The translations under genes were made by a program, and so were the position numbers. A DNA stretch of 61,056 nucleotides from a virus: IMG/VR virus record IMGVR_UViG_3300043469_000246, positions 1-61,056 of that record, one strand, 5' to 3'. Every line of letters begins with the position of its first letter. Position 1 is the stretch's first letter. Positions 30,801 to 39,209 of this stretch are shown one piece after another. Under the pieces are notes generated by a model, which did no database searches, was not told the DNA's origin, and saw nothing but the letters and a program-made list of their open reading frames with translations.

Positions 30801-33800
30801 ACGATGGATTGCTCGTTTATTGTCAAAGCCTAGGACATCTTTAATAGTTTCCAACAGACGCTGCATAGCCTTCTTAAATCGCTGCCAGCCACCGCCTAGC
30901 TGTGCCTTGAGTAATGGCTCAGCATTGACCGCCCAGTACTCTGACGGGTTGATGAACTGATATAGCTTATAGTCTGGAAGGGCGTCTGTTGCTTTTCTAT
31001 AAGTAGCTTCTGTTGGATTCTGGAGATAATCAAACACTGCCTCAAAGTAATCCTGTGATACTTGATCTGTATTGTCTTCAATTGCTTTTTGTAAAGCATC
31101 AGCCCATGCGTTTACCACCGCAGTCTGTGCCTCTGGAGTCATCATCTGTTCCATGGAGTGGGCAATCTCATGGCGCATGGTCTTGTCTTTTGGTAAAGGA
31201 CCAAAAAGATCAAAACTCTTATAGATTGTCACAAGACGTTTTACAGGCTCAAAATTACCAGATACGCCAGCCACTTTAGGTTGTTGAATTGATAATGACA
31301 GCCCATCTAAAACTGCGGGGTATCGTGTAGCAAGGGCATCAACAACCTTGTATGTATCGTTATCTATGTTATCAGCTGCCAACTCAGCAGCAGCTTTAGC
31401 CCTAAACCACTCTGCTGTCTTGCGAGGAGGTTTGGTTTTGGCTATCTTTTTGTTTATTTCTTTTTTTGCTTGATCAAGGAATGTAAGTTCACGCTGGATA
31501 TTGATGCCTATGTTGCCTTTAATAATCTGGCGTTTGATAACAGATATACCACGGCTTAGCTCAGCGCTGCGCTTAATCTGTTCAGCACGTACTTCATCTC
31601 TACGAGTATCAATTTGTTTAGGGGTAATGCCAGTAATATCCTCTAGTGTTGTTTTGGGAGCAAACATCTTACGGGCTTGTTCTTGATAAGTAACTGCCTT
31701 AAAGAACTGCTCTTTTTCTTTCATCAGATAGTCAATGGCTTGTGCAAACTCAGCTGGATCACGGGTGTAATTCAGCATGGATGAGCCACGCTTATAGAAG
31801 TCTCTACGACCTAGGATGTCGGTTAAGTTCTTGTCTAGGAAGTATTCACCACCAGAACGCTTGTTGGATGGCAAATCAAACATATAGGTATCGCCACGCT
31901 TGGTAATCCGTATGACATTGTCATCACTGGAAATCGTGCCACCTAACTCATCAAGGAACCGCATCATATCCTGTGGAGTTTTTAGACGGACATCTGCTGA
32001 TTTCTTCTCACGCTCAAAGTCAAACTGGCGGGACATTAGGATGCCCTGACCTGTAGTGCCATCGTTCTTGGTATAGGTGAGGATCTGACCAGGATATTGA
32101 GCAAAACCAGCCAAAATATTGCCAGTAATCATCCAGCGCTTCTCACGCCTGACGCTTGCACCTTTGTCAAATATATCAATAATTGGAACATACTCACCCT
32201 GCTGAGTCTCTGGGTTGAGATAGTTCACCACATCTTCTTTTTCCAATGTGTAGTTTGTGCCAATCTGCGAGAAATTAAGTGTTAAGCTCTTAGAGTCACC
32301 GTTAGCCACTGCCAAAATCATCTTCCAATCAGATCCCGATGCTGGATTAACAGTGCGCTTGACGTTCTTAATGTCGGTAATCATGCCGTAAACATAAACG
32401 CCATTTTTATCTTTAATGGTGACAGGATCGCCAATCTGAATGTTCTGCAACACAGAACGTATTTGACCAGCCATCAGTCGCTGTCGACCTTGTTGTTCGT
32501 CTATCTTAATTGGGTCAGTCTCTTTTTCCTTGAGATCTGCCATCTTCTCATTAAAGTATTTGTTTTCACGCTCATCAAATTCGCTAATAAATTCCTTAGC
32601 AATTTGTTGTTTGGTCTTACCTCCAAGGTTTTCGTTAACCATTTCCTTGATTTCTTGGCTGCTGTATGGCTTAACAGTGCGCTTAACATCTACACGCTCC
32701 ATAAAAGCTGGAGTAGAGAACACAGAATCCTCGCCCTTATCCTCAGTGAGAGCCTCGACAGACAGGGTTTCAGCATCTAAGTCAAAAGCCTTAGCTTCTA
32801 ACCTGTTAGTTCCCATACTGTTCTCACGCTCTAACAGCTCGTTATAGCGATCAATCAGGTCGGCATAGACCTCTTCTTGTTGGGCTAATGGAAGGATAGG
32901 AATATAGCCAGTGAACCTACGGATATCTGCTTCTAGGGCTTCGTTGGTATCCTCGGCAATTGCCAACATCTTATCGCCACCTAATGCGTTATGGATCTCT
33001 GGGTTATCCCGTAGATACTCTTGGGCTACTTGACCCCCATAGTCATTCATAAAGTCAACTACGCCTTCAGCTGTCACCGCAGACTTACGGGATGCTGTGG
33101 TGTTGGCGTTGAGCGATGCCATCTTCTTAAGCAATACCGCAGCTGGTCTCATTTCAGCTGGAATGTCAGCCATCATCTGAGAGTAGGCTGGAACTACAAC
33201 TTGACCAGTTCTATTAACACGACCTAGTGTTTGCACATGCACGTCAATGTTCTTTTCAGCTTGAACAATAATCATGTGGCGCTTGCTTTGATCTTTAAAC
33301 TTGTTTGAGGCATGCAAGGACAAACCAGTAGAGCCAGCTTGGTTGAGGATGATAACATCGGTATCACCGCCATTAAAGCCACGCACCGCATTAACACGCT
33401 GACGGATATTGGCTGAACGGGTAGTTAGGATAGGCTCGCCAGTCGTGTAGTTTAGGGTAACTGTGCGCCCCGTAATCTCATCGGTCTTATACCCAGCCTT
33501 ACGCAACTCACTGTGCATGTAGTCAATAGGCGATATAGGGGCAGAGCCAAATCCAGAGTTTTCAATCTGCTGGCGAATCTGGTTATAACGTGCCATCAAA
33601 GTAGGGCCAAGCTCATCTGGTGTTAGTTTGCGCTGTGTTTTTTTTCCATCAGGCGTTTTGATCGTAATCATCAACTGCTTGTCTAAGTAGCGGATATACA
33701 GATCAGCAAAGGACAGGTCTAATCGCTCACCAACATTAATGTTCATGTCTTCTGCATAGCTCTGCAAAAAAGATCCCATGGTGTTGGATACTGTCATTAC

Positions 33801-36800
33801 CACCTTCTCGCCAGCTTTGAGGCGATCAATAGCGTGACGAACTGAGTCTTTTGCCTTCAACGACAAGAGCATCTGGTCAATCAGGTTGTGCATGACCGAG
33901 CCAAAGTTAGCGCCTTGGACTGTGGTTTTCTCTCCGCCCACCTCAGTAACCATCTTGGCTTCTTTATCAAGCGTCTTCTGCATTTGCTTTAAAGCAACAT
34001 CTTTGCTACGGGAGAACGCAAGAATATCTCTCATGGCTGTTGCCATGTTCTCAGCAGTTTCTTTCTCTACCTTGGTGTCTATAGTGTTGTACGCAATCCC
34101 AGCAAAAGTTCTTTCTCTGCGGATATATTGACCATCTTTGGTCAACATGGTTGCCACAATCTGTTGCATCGGTACACCACCACGCTTAATGGCTTCTGCC
34201 AGATCAGATGGTTTATCTACCGCCAACATCATATTGGTGCTGGAATACAAGTCCATCACATCTGGGCGCTTGGCGTAGGTAGCCGAGGAAAAGAATGTAC
34301 CGAAGGCGTTATTAACTAAGTTACGGACAAATGCTGAACGACCAGTGCTAAGGCTCTCACCCTTCTTAGCAGCTTCTCTTTGTTCTTTGGATCTAGCCTG
34401 TGTCTCACCAGCACCGCCAGCATTGTGAGACTCATCAAAAATCATGTAATTGCCTGCTCCAAAGGTCTTGATGAACTTTTGACGTTCTGTATCTTTGCCC
34501 TTAACAGTTTGGAGCTGGCTATAAGTGGTAAAAATTACCTTGTAATCGCCAATGCTTTCCTTGTTGCGTAGCTCTTCCATCATGCCATCAAGAGCTTTAC
34601 CAGACTTGGGAGCTTTTAATGTAAGGTTAATCTCTTCAACTTGATCGCCTTTTTTGCGGAGCAATTGGTATGGGATTGATTCACCACCATTGGTAATAAA
34701 TATCTTTGGCTTGGCTGTGTCAAGCGCAAGCTCTCTGGTCATGCCAATATCGTCTAGATCTCGGATCATGTCGGAATAAAGATTTGGCTTCTCGGTAACG
34801 AAGATTGGAATCTTGCCAGAACGAATAGCAAACTTAATCATAGCAGCTACAACACGACCTTTACCTATGCCTGTCTGATCGCCAATGATGAAGCCCTTAC
34901 CAGCCTCAGCGTTACGGATGGCTAAGGCTAGGGCATCAATCTGCTCTGCGGAAAAGTCCTCACGCAAGGTCTCTAAATCCATGCCTATACTGTCTGATAC
35001 ATATTCATCCAGACTGCCCATCTCATTCTCGACCTTCTGGAGTGACTGCTCAATCGAGTCACGCATCGCCCTTGGCACTAAAGTACCAACGGATGTAGCC
35101 TGAGAGTGAGGTTCATAAGTGACTTGTCCTGCTGTTTCTACTTCTTCTCCTCTGCGCTCTACGAGGCCAGACTTGACTCGCTCACCTGAGACAATGCTAG
35201 GTCCACCCACTGTGCTAGGTTTACGTTCTTCAGTGACTCTTCTGCCAGCGGGTTGCTCTCCTTCACCTCTTGGAATGGGTTTTCCTTCATCTCTGCCACG
35301 TTCAGATACGTCAACAGGTTTAGGTTGTTCTGCACGAGGTTCTGCCCTAGCTCCACTGGGTTCTCCACTAGGGGTAGGTCTAGCAGCCGACACGCCTGTA
35401 GGCTCGCCTCTTTCGGGTCTGGCTCGTTCTGTGCCAGCTGGCTCACTCGGTCTGACAGTGCCTCGACCCACTGTTTGTGGTTCACCTTCCCTAACGGCAG
35501 CTTCACCGAGGTCAGCTCTGGCGGGGCGCTCAGCCCCTCTGGATACCATGCGACTAGCTTCATCTAGCTTCTCCTTTAATTGCTCATACGAGCTATAAAC
35601 TTTTGGCACATTAGCAGTTGGTAGATCAATTGATTCACCACCTTTGCCGTTAATTACAATAACGTCTACAGGGTACGCAGCGCCCTGTTTCTTGTACAAG
35701 TCACCCGATACAGTGAAATGGTCTACTACGTTGTATTTTTGATAGAGGTTGTAATAGAAGTTCCGTTTAGATGGAGAACGATAGCCTTCTCGTCTACCAT
35801 CTTCTGTTTTACCCATCACACCACCAACAATCAAGACGGCACGACCATCGTTTTTCATGTTGTTTAAGGCTTTGAACGCAATAGCGTGGTCTATCTCGTT
35901 GCTCTTAAAGCCGTCTACGTCATAGGAAATAGTCTTGCCTTCTCTGTTCTTGACTACGCCAAACGGAGGGTTAGCGATGACAGCATCAAACTCCCTAGAT
36001 ATATTGAGCTCTACAGCGTTCTCATTATTGATAGTTGCCCCATCCATGACCCGTTCTAACATCTCATAGCGAGTGCCATTAAGTTCATTGGCGATGACAT
36101 TCTTAGGACTGGCATCAATCAAGAGCATGCCGTTTCCAGCTGTAGGCTCAAATACAGTACTGTTCTTATTGATTCCTGCTAACTGACTGGCTACATAAGC
36201 TAGAGGTGCTGGGGTAGAGTAGGCTTGTTCTGAGATGCTGGTAGAAGTGCGCACCGACAGATTAGGCTGGCGGTTATATAGATCTACTAGGTTATCGTAT
36301 ACATTGTCACCTTTAGCAATCTTGCGAGATGCCAAGACTACACCGACTTCAATGGCTTCATCTGCTTCTTTTGCTTGTGCAGTGCCAGCTTCGATCTTCT
36401 GACCTGTAATGTTACTAATAAACTTACGGGCATCGAGGATGTCTTTAAATCCGTTGCCATCCAAGAAGTGCTTAGATATATCCTCGGCAATCTTAAACTT
36501 GCCACTAGGATCCATAAGATCAACAACACCTTCGGTGGTGTCAGGCAACTCAGCCTTTTGCACTTTATCGTAGGTATCCATGTCATCAACCATTGACTTG
36601 GCAGAGGGGTCATCACGGACAGCGTTGTACCACTGTTTGAGGTATGGCTTAACCTTATCGCCCAGATCAGCAATCATTGCCTTAGCGTAGGCTGAGAATG
36701 TACGAGCACCCTTCTCAATATGATAGCCAGACAGGGTAATACCATCAATTAGGAACTCAGGATCTATGCCTGAGTTCAACTGATTTAGCTTGGAGCGTAA

Positions 36801-39194
36801 GCGGTTACGGGCTTTGGTTGCTGCATCCTCAGTAAAGATCTTATTGGGCGTGACCTGAATAGCTGGTGCTTCTTCTTTCTTGGGAAGCTCAACTACTGTT
36901 TTTGGTTTTTCTTTAGGGGCAGAAGAAAGATAATTAACTATTTCTTGATAGCTAGATCCACTGCTTAATCCAGCTTCTTGTGCTCCTTTACCAAGATAAA
37001 AAGATTTGCGTCTACCACTTTTTATCTTAATTAATCCCATCTCTTCCATTTTTTTCAATTCTGGAAGAGCCTCGTCTACCATTTCTACATCTTTACCAGC
37101 AATCCCAAGCGCCTTATAAACAAAACGTGGCTCCATGTCAGCGGCATATTTAGCCTTAGCGTCTTCATATCCTTTTTGACGCTTAAGCATTGCTTCTGGC
37201 TCTTCAGGGAAAGCAGTCGTGCCAGCCTCAGCAGCAGCCCTCTGCTCGGCTTGGCGTTGGCGGTTAATTTCAGCCTGTGTTGGTGCTGGCGCTTCTGCTG
37301 GAACCTCGGCAGGAGCAACTTCTTCAGCTGGAGGAACAGTAACCTCTGGCTCAGTTACTACTTCTTCGGCAACTGGGGCTACGAGTGGCATGCCAAGAGT
37401 TTCTTTAACTGTATTTAAAGTTTCTTGTGGCGTTGCACCAATTTCTAAATTTAGTTCTTTAGCAAGTGGGTTTACATTTCTTGCTGTAACTTTTGCTGGA
37501 TCTTTCTCAAGCTCCTCAACAGTAATCCTCATTCGGTAGGCTTGCTCTGATTTGAGGTCAATTGGCTGTGCTGCTGGTGGCGTAATGGGAGCTTGTGGAG
37601 CTTGAATTAGCTGGGCAATCTCTTGCTGAATTATGTTCTGGCGCTCATTAAATATCTGTAACTCTTCTTCGGTCAAATTAGGATCGAGCTTGCGTTGCTC
37701 AATCATCTGGAACTGACCTTCTAGGTTTTGAACTTGCCCAGCGACTTCTGGTGGCAAGCCAGCGGTCTGCAACAGCATTGGTGTAGGCGTAGGCGCTACC
37801 CGTGGTGCTGGCGCTATAGCCTCTACTTCGGCTTCCTCAATAGTCGCAGATGGAGCAGGTGTAATGGCAGGGGTTACAGCTGGTGCAGCAGCTGGTGCAG
37901 CTGGAGGTACGGCTGGAGGAACGACTGGAGGAACGCCTTCACCGAGATCCAAGCGCATCTGAGCATCAATATCAGCCTGAGTAGGCGCTTTGGCTGCCTT
38001 CTCTGCTTCCTCTTTAGTCTTGGCTACTGCGCCACGATAAGCACCTGGACCAGCGCCACCCATAGCACCCAATACAAAGTTAGCAAAGGATTCTTCGCCA
38101 ATCTCTTTGATGACTGCTTTGTTAATACCTAAGTCTTTAGCGATGCCTTCTAGGAACTCTTGTGTGCCTTCTTCCGCTGCGCCAGCTGTAGTGCCGAGTG
38201 CGATACGTCCAAGGCGGTTCTTGACTGGACCAGTCATTAGCTTGTCAAACTGACCTGTAATTAATTTACCTGTGATAACGCTACCAAATGCCGATACAGA
38301 GCCTTGAAGTTGGGCTGCATACTCTGCTGCTTTATCGGTAACTACCTTACGGGCTTCTGCTGGATTTATCCCATCCTCAACCATCTTCTTAAAGTATGGG
38401 CTAGACTGCATCAGCTGCTCATCGCTGAGCTTGCCTACATACTCGGTAGCGTCTTTAACTGCCTCACCAGCACCCATACCAAAGCCGACTGTTCCAACAG
38501 CTTTACTGCTTCCTTTAGTTACGACTGCGGTTGTAATGATTGGGACTAAAGATCCTAAGACCTGAGATCCTTGCAGGGCATAACCCATGAAGGATGGGTT
38601 TTTACCAAAAGATAAGTTCTCAACGCTTTGATTCTGGATAGACTCTAGAAGATTACCTTCTACCTGAGAGTCAGCAATAGCCTGTTTGCCTGCCGCTGAT
38701 ACACTTTCACGCAGTCTTCCAGATACTCGCTCTCCCGCATCTGCCAACTGGGATAAGCCAGGAATCCGTGGTAATCCAGAGATAGCACGATCTACAGCAA
38801 TCTGATCTTGAGTTTGGCGCTCTTGTTGCTGTTCAAAGGACTCACCAGTAGCCTTCTTAATAAATGCCTTAGCGGTATTGGTAAGTAGCTGGGCTGGACC
38901 CTTCTTGACTAACTCTTCGGCAAAAGTGAGTGGCCCTACTTTAGATACAGGAGTAATCCCTTGTTGTTCAACAACTTGGCGAGGGATGTTACGGACTGAA
39001 GATTCTATGCCAAGCGGGATTGCTGCGGTAGGACCAACAGCCCCAGACGCAAACATTTTGGCTGGATCTAATAACTGGCTTGGTTCTTCTTCTTGCGGTG
39101 TTAAGTACTTAGCAAAAGGATTTTCAAGAGGCGTTTCAGCTGATTGTTCAACGTATTTTGCAAACGGGTTGACGTTCTCAGGCTTAGTAGCCAT
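27888..39194 (-). CDS. Giant polyvalent protein: methylase, Strawberry-notch helicase, HExxH protease
   Basis: At 3768 residues this is by far the largest gene. In order I see two NPFAKY motifs at the N-terminus; a hydrophobic Gly/Ala-rich region (about 200-390); Ala/Pro linkers; an N6-adenine methylase (FEPTAGNGMLL near 1014, catalytic NPPFG near 1078); an Arg/Glu/Pro linker; an SF2 helicase with GDQTGIGKGR (about 1438), DESH (1585) and QTLGRVNRTGQ (1986) of the Strawberry-notch type; a zincin motif RHEIAH (about 2672); and a helical C-terminus with a membrane-like GATFGFYVMLYSMAV (about 3445). Such polyvalent proteins (P1 DarB-like) are thought to enter the cell with phage DNA and counter host defence. 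GAGGATTAAACC precedes the ATG. Confidence 0.88.
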   Translation of the reverse strand: MATKPENVNPFAKYVEQSAETPLENPFAKYLTPQEEEPSQLLDPAKMFASGAVGPTAAIPLGIESSVRNIPRQVVEQQGITPVSKVGPLTFAEELVKKGPAQLLTNTAKAFIKKATGESFEQQQERQTQDQIAVDRAISGLPRIPGLSQLADAGERVSGRLRESVSAAGKQAIADSQVEGNLLESIQNQSVENLSFGKNPSFMGYALQGSQVLGSLVPIITTAVVTKGSSKAVGTVGFGMGAGEAVKDATEYVGKLSDEQLMQSSPYFKKMVEDGINPAEARKVVTDKAAEYAAQLQGSVSAFGSVITGKLITGQFDKLMTGPVKNRLGRIALGTTAGAAEEGTQEFLEGIAKDLGINKAVIKEIGEESFANFVLGAMGGAGPGAYRGAVAKTKEEAEKAAKAPTQADIDAQMRLDLGEGVPPVVPPAVPPAAPAAAPAVTPAITPAPSATIEEAEVEAIAPAPRVAPTPTPMLLQTAGLPPEVAGQVQNLEGQFQMIEQRKLDPNLTEEELQIFNERQNIIQQEIAQLIQAPQAPITPPAAQPIDLKSEQAYRMRITVEELEKDPAKVTARNVNPLAKELNLEIGATPQETLNTVKETLGMPLVAPVAEEVVTEPEVTVPPAEEVAPAEVPAEAPAPTQAEINRQRQAEQRAAAEAGTTAFPEEPEAMLKRQKGYEDAKAKYAADMEPRFVYKALGIAGKDVEMVDEALPELKKMEEMGLIKIKSGRRKSFYLGKGAQEAGLSSGSSYQEIVNYLSSAPKEKPKTVVELPKKEEAPAIQVTPNKIFTEDAATKARNRLRSKLNQLNSGIDPEFLIDGITLSGYHIEKGARTFSAYAKAMIADLGDKVKPYLKQWYNAVRDDPSAKSMVDDMDTYDKVQKAELPDTTEGVVDLMDPSGKFKIAEDISKHFLDGNGFKDILDARKFISNITGQKIEAGTAQAKEADEAIEVGVVLASRKIAKGDNVYDNLVDLYNRQPNLSVRTSTSISEQAYSTPAPLAYVASQLAGINKNSTVFEPTAGNGMLLIDASPKNVIANELNGTRYEMLERVMDGATINNENAVELNISREFDAVIANPPFGVVKNREGKTISYDVDGFKSNEIDHAIAFKALNNMKNDGRAVLIVGGVMGKTEDGRREGYRSPSKRNFYYNLYQKYNVVDHFTVSGDLYKKQGAAYPVDVIVINGKGGESIDLPTANVPKVYSSYEQLKEKLDEASRMVSRGAERPARADLGEAAVREGEPQTVGRGTVRPSEPAGTERARPERGEPTGVSAARPTPSGEPSGARAEPRAEQPKPVDVSERGRDEGKPIPRGEGEQPAGRRVTEERKPSTVGGPSIVSGERVKSGLVERRGEEVETAGQVTYEPHSQATSVGTLVPRAMRDSIEQSLQKVENEMGSLDEYVSDSIGMDLETLREDFSAEQIDALALAIRNAEAGKGFIIGDQTGIGKGRVVAAMIKFAIRSGKIPIFVTEKPNLYSDMIRDLDDIGMTRELALDTAKPKIFITNGGESIPYQLLRKKGDQVEEINLTLKAPKSGKALDGMMEELRNKESIGDYKVIFTTYSQLQTVKGKDTERQKFIKTFGAGNYMIFDESHNAGGAGETQARSKEQREAAKKGESLSTGRSAFVRNLVNNAFGTFFSSATYAKRPDVMDLYSSTNMMLAVDKPSDLAEAIKRGGVPMQQIVATMLTKDGQYIRRERTFAGIAYNTIDTKVEKETAENMATAMRDILAFSRSKDVALKQMQKTLDKEAKMVTEVGGEKTTVQGANFGSVMHNLIDQMLLSLKAKDSVRHAIDRLKAGEKVVMTVSNTMGSFLQSYAEDMNINVGERLDLSFADLYIRYLDKQLMITIKTPDGKKTQRKLTPDELGPTLMARYNQIRQQIENSGFGSAPISPIDYMHSELRKAGYKTDEITGRTVTLNYTTGEPILTTRSANIRQRVNAVRGFNGGDTDVIILNQAGSTGLSLHASNKFKDQSKRHMIIVQAEKNIDVHVQTLGRVNRTGQVVVPAYSQMMADIPAEMRPAAVLLKKMASLNANTTASRKSAVTAEGVVDFMNDYGGQVAQEYLRDNPEIHNALGGDKMLAIAEDTNEALEADIRRFTGYIPILPLAQQEEVYADLIDRYNELLERENSMGTNRLEAKAFDLDAETLSVEALTEDKGEDSVFSTPAFMERVDVKRTVKPYSSQEIKEMVNENLGGKTKQQIAKEFISEFDERENKYFNEKMADLKEKETDPIKIDEQQGRQRLMAGQIRSVLQNIQIGDPVTIKDKNGVYVYGMITDIKNVKRTVNPASGSDWKMILAVANGDSKSLTLNFSQIGTNYTLEKEDVVNYLNPETQQGEYVPIIDIFDKGASVRREKRWMITGNILAGFAQYPGQILTYTKNDGTTGQGILMSRQFDFEREKKSADVRLKTPQDMMRFLDELGGTISSDDNVIRITKRGDTYMFDLPSNKRSGGEYFLDKNLTDILGRRDFYKRGSSMLNYTRDPAEFAQAIDYLMKEKEQFFKAVTYQEQARKMFAPKTTLEDITGITPKQIDTRRDEVRAEQIKRSAELSRGISVIKRQIIKGNIGINIQRELTFLDQAKKEINKKIAKTKPPRKTAEWFRAKAAAELAADNIDNDTYKVVDALATRYPAVLDGLSLSIQQPKVAGVSGNFEPVKRLVTIYKSFDLFGPLPKDKTMRHEIAHSMEQMMTPEAQTAVVNAWADALQKAIEDNTDQVSQDYFEAVFDYLQNPTEATYRKATDALPDYKLYQFINPSEYWAVNAEPLLKAQLGGGWQRFKKAMQRLLETIKDVLGFDNKRAIHREFARIMSGNQQRITNQMLVEYVTDNADALKFLNNVDDFDKKFQADGLNHTPVKPSRGVKDLLLGGFRGARQVYKDAKDAPLLASQAMGGKLVRAITYVRNKNIWYGAGLEMADLALQKARGLEGMLRDGEMRAVASIAVTNALHAGHIASEVIIRGALAFNAKTQMFQAIRRPFSMANVLLAKHDLIEREGLQRATDRVNTFFEAKRSKSIMDEFKAREKELNDLNAEMRDPKTSVARQALLLDEILQAEKGLRMINIAKKKVRFDEEQIKFYGDQEKQHPELRTMLDNWTKVNDNMIDMMLFGKIISEKRAKQLKGIKDYVPWYRIQDDMEDLHQASQMGGVKRLTNVGKEKRFEDTVVVKDIDDIVDNMLHNVAMITRNSMRNYAANRVAQQYATRNKKGQIAVFPEEGRTPEGAVRTNILVNGRRIIIEIKDPLIAESVLGMENISMPAMDMLGALANGLRRGVTLWPQFQIRQLFMDAPTAALVTGLKDPTRVWAGTFRGFIKALQSDDPVVDMLKSYGIGGYQSYTRTPEIEYKQQIGLMEKNKFDALMGLLDRVGDASDYGQRVSVYNNTLRQTGDEMLALLQANNVIDFLKRGSARHAQFLTKTVSFMNAYAQQIDILAMSLVGKRLTGKARGAALAQLAKTGATFGFYVMLYSMAVGDDDEYQKLDDQTKVRNIFLSKNWTGLDNNILLPMHTSASFMFKAIPELTYNYVTTQGTSNEIDGTRLRTALREAAFDSLLGPNLISTGVKPFAEITLNRNFFTGSTVTPRGMEDLDAVEQYTAATSQLGKIFSAVTSIPFTEGKRVLNPIEADHLVRGLFGTTGSAVQWLSNMFGEDRPSSTTRQNPLYGSFVAPDVARGNEDLFYDFKKRVDNKYETYMKLLERDKADEADKYFDKNEDLISARDYVTSMEVALRDINLQIRMAGEVKDKTATPEQRRQEIIDLQRTKQEILDGIIEMRLESKL

Positions 39195-39209
39195 GGTTTA
39201 ATCCTCGAA

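Noticed and set aside
35119-35598. A 159-codon plus-strand frame and a 134-codon minus-strand frame inside the giant gene
   Set aside because: They lie over the Arg/Glu/Pro linker, whose base composition removes stop codons in other frames. No ribosome site or protein pattern supports them.
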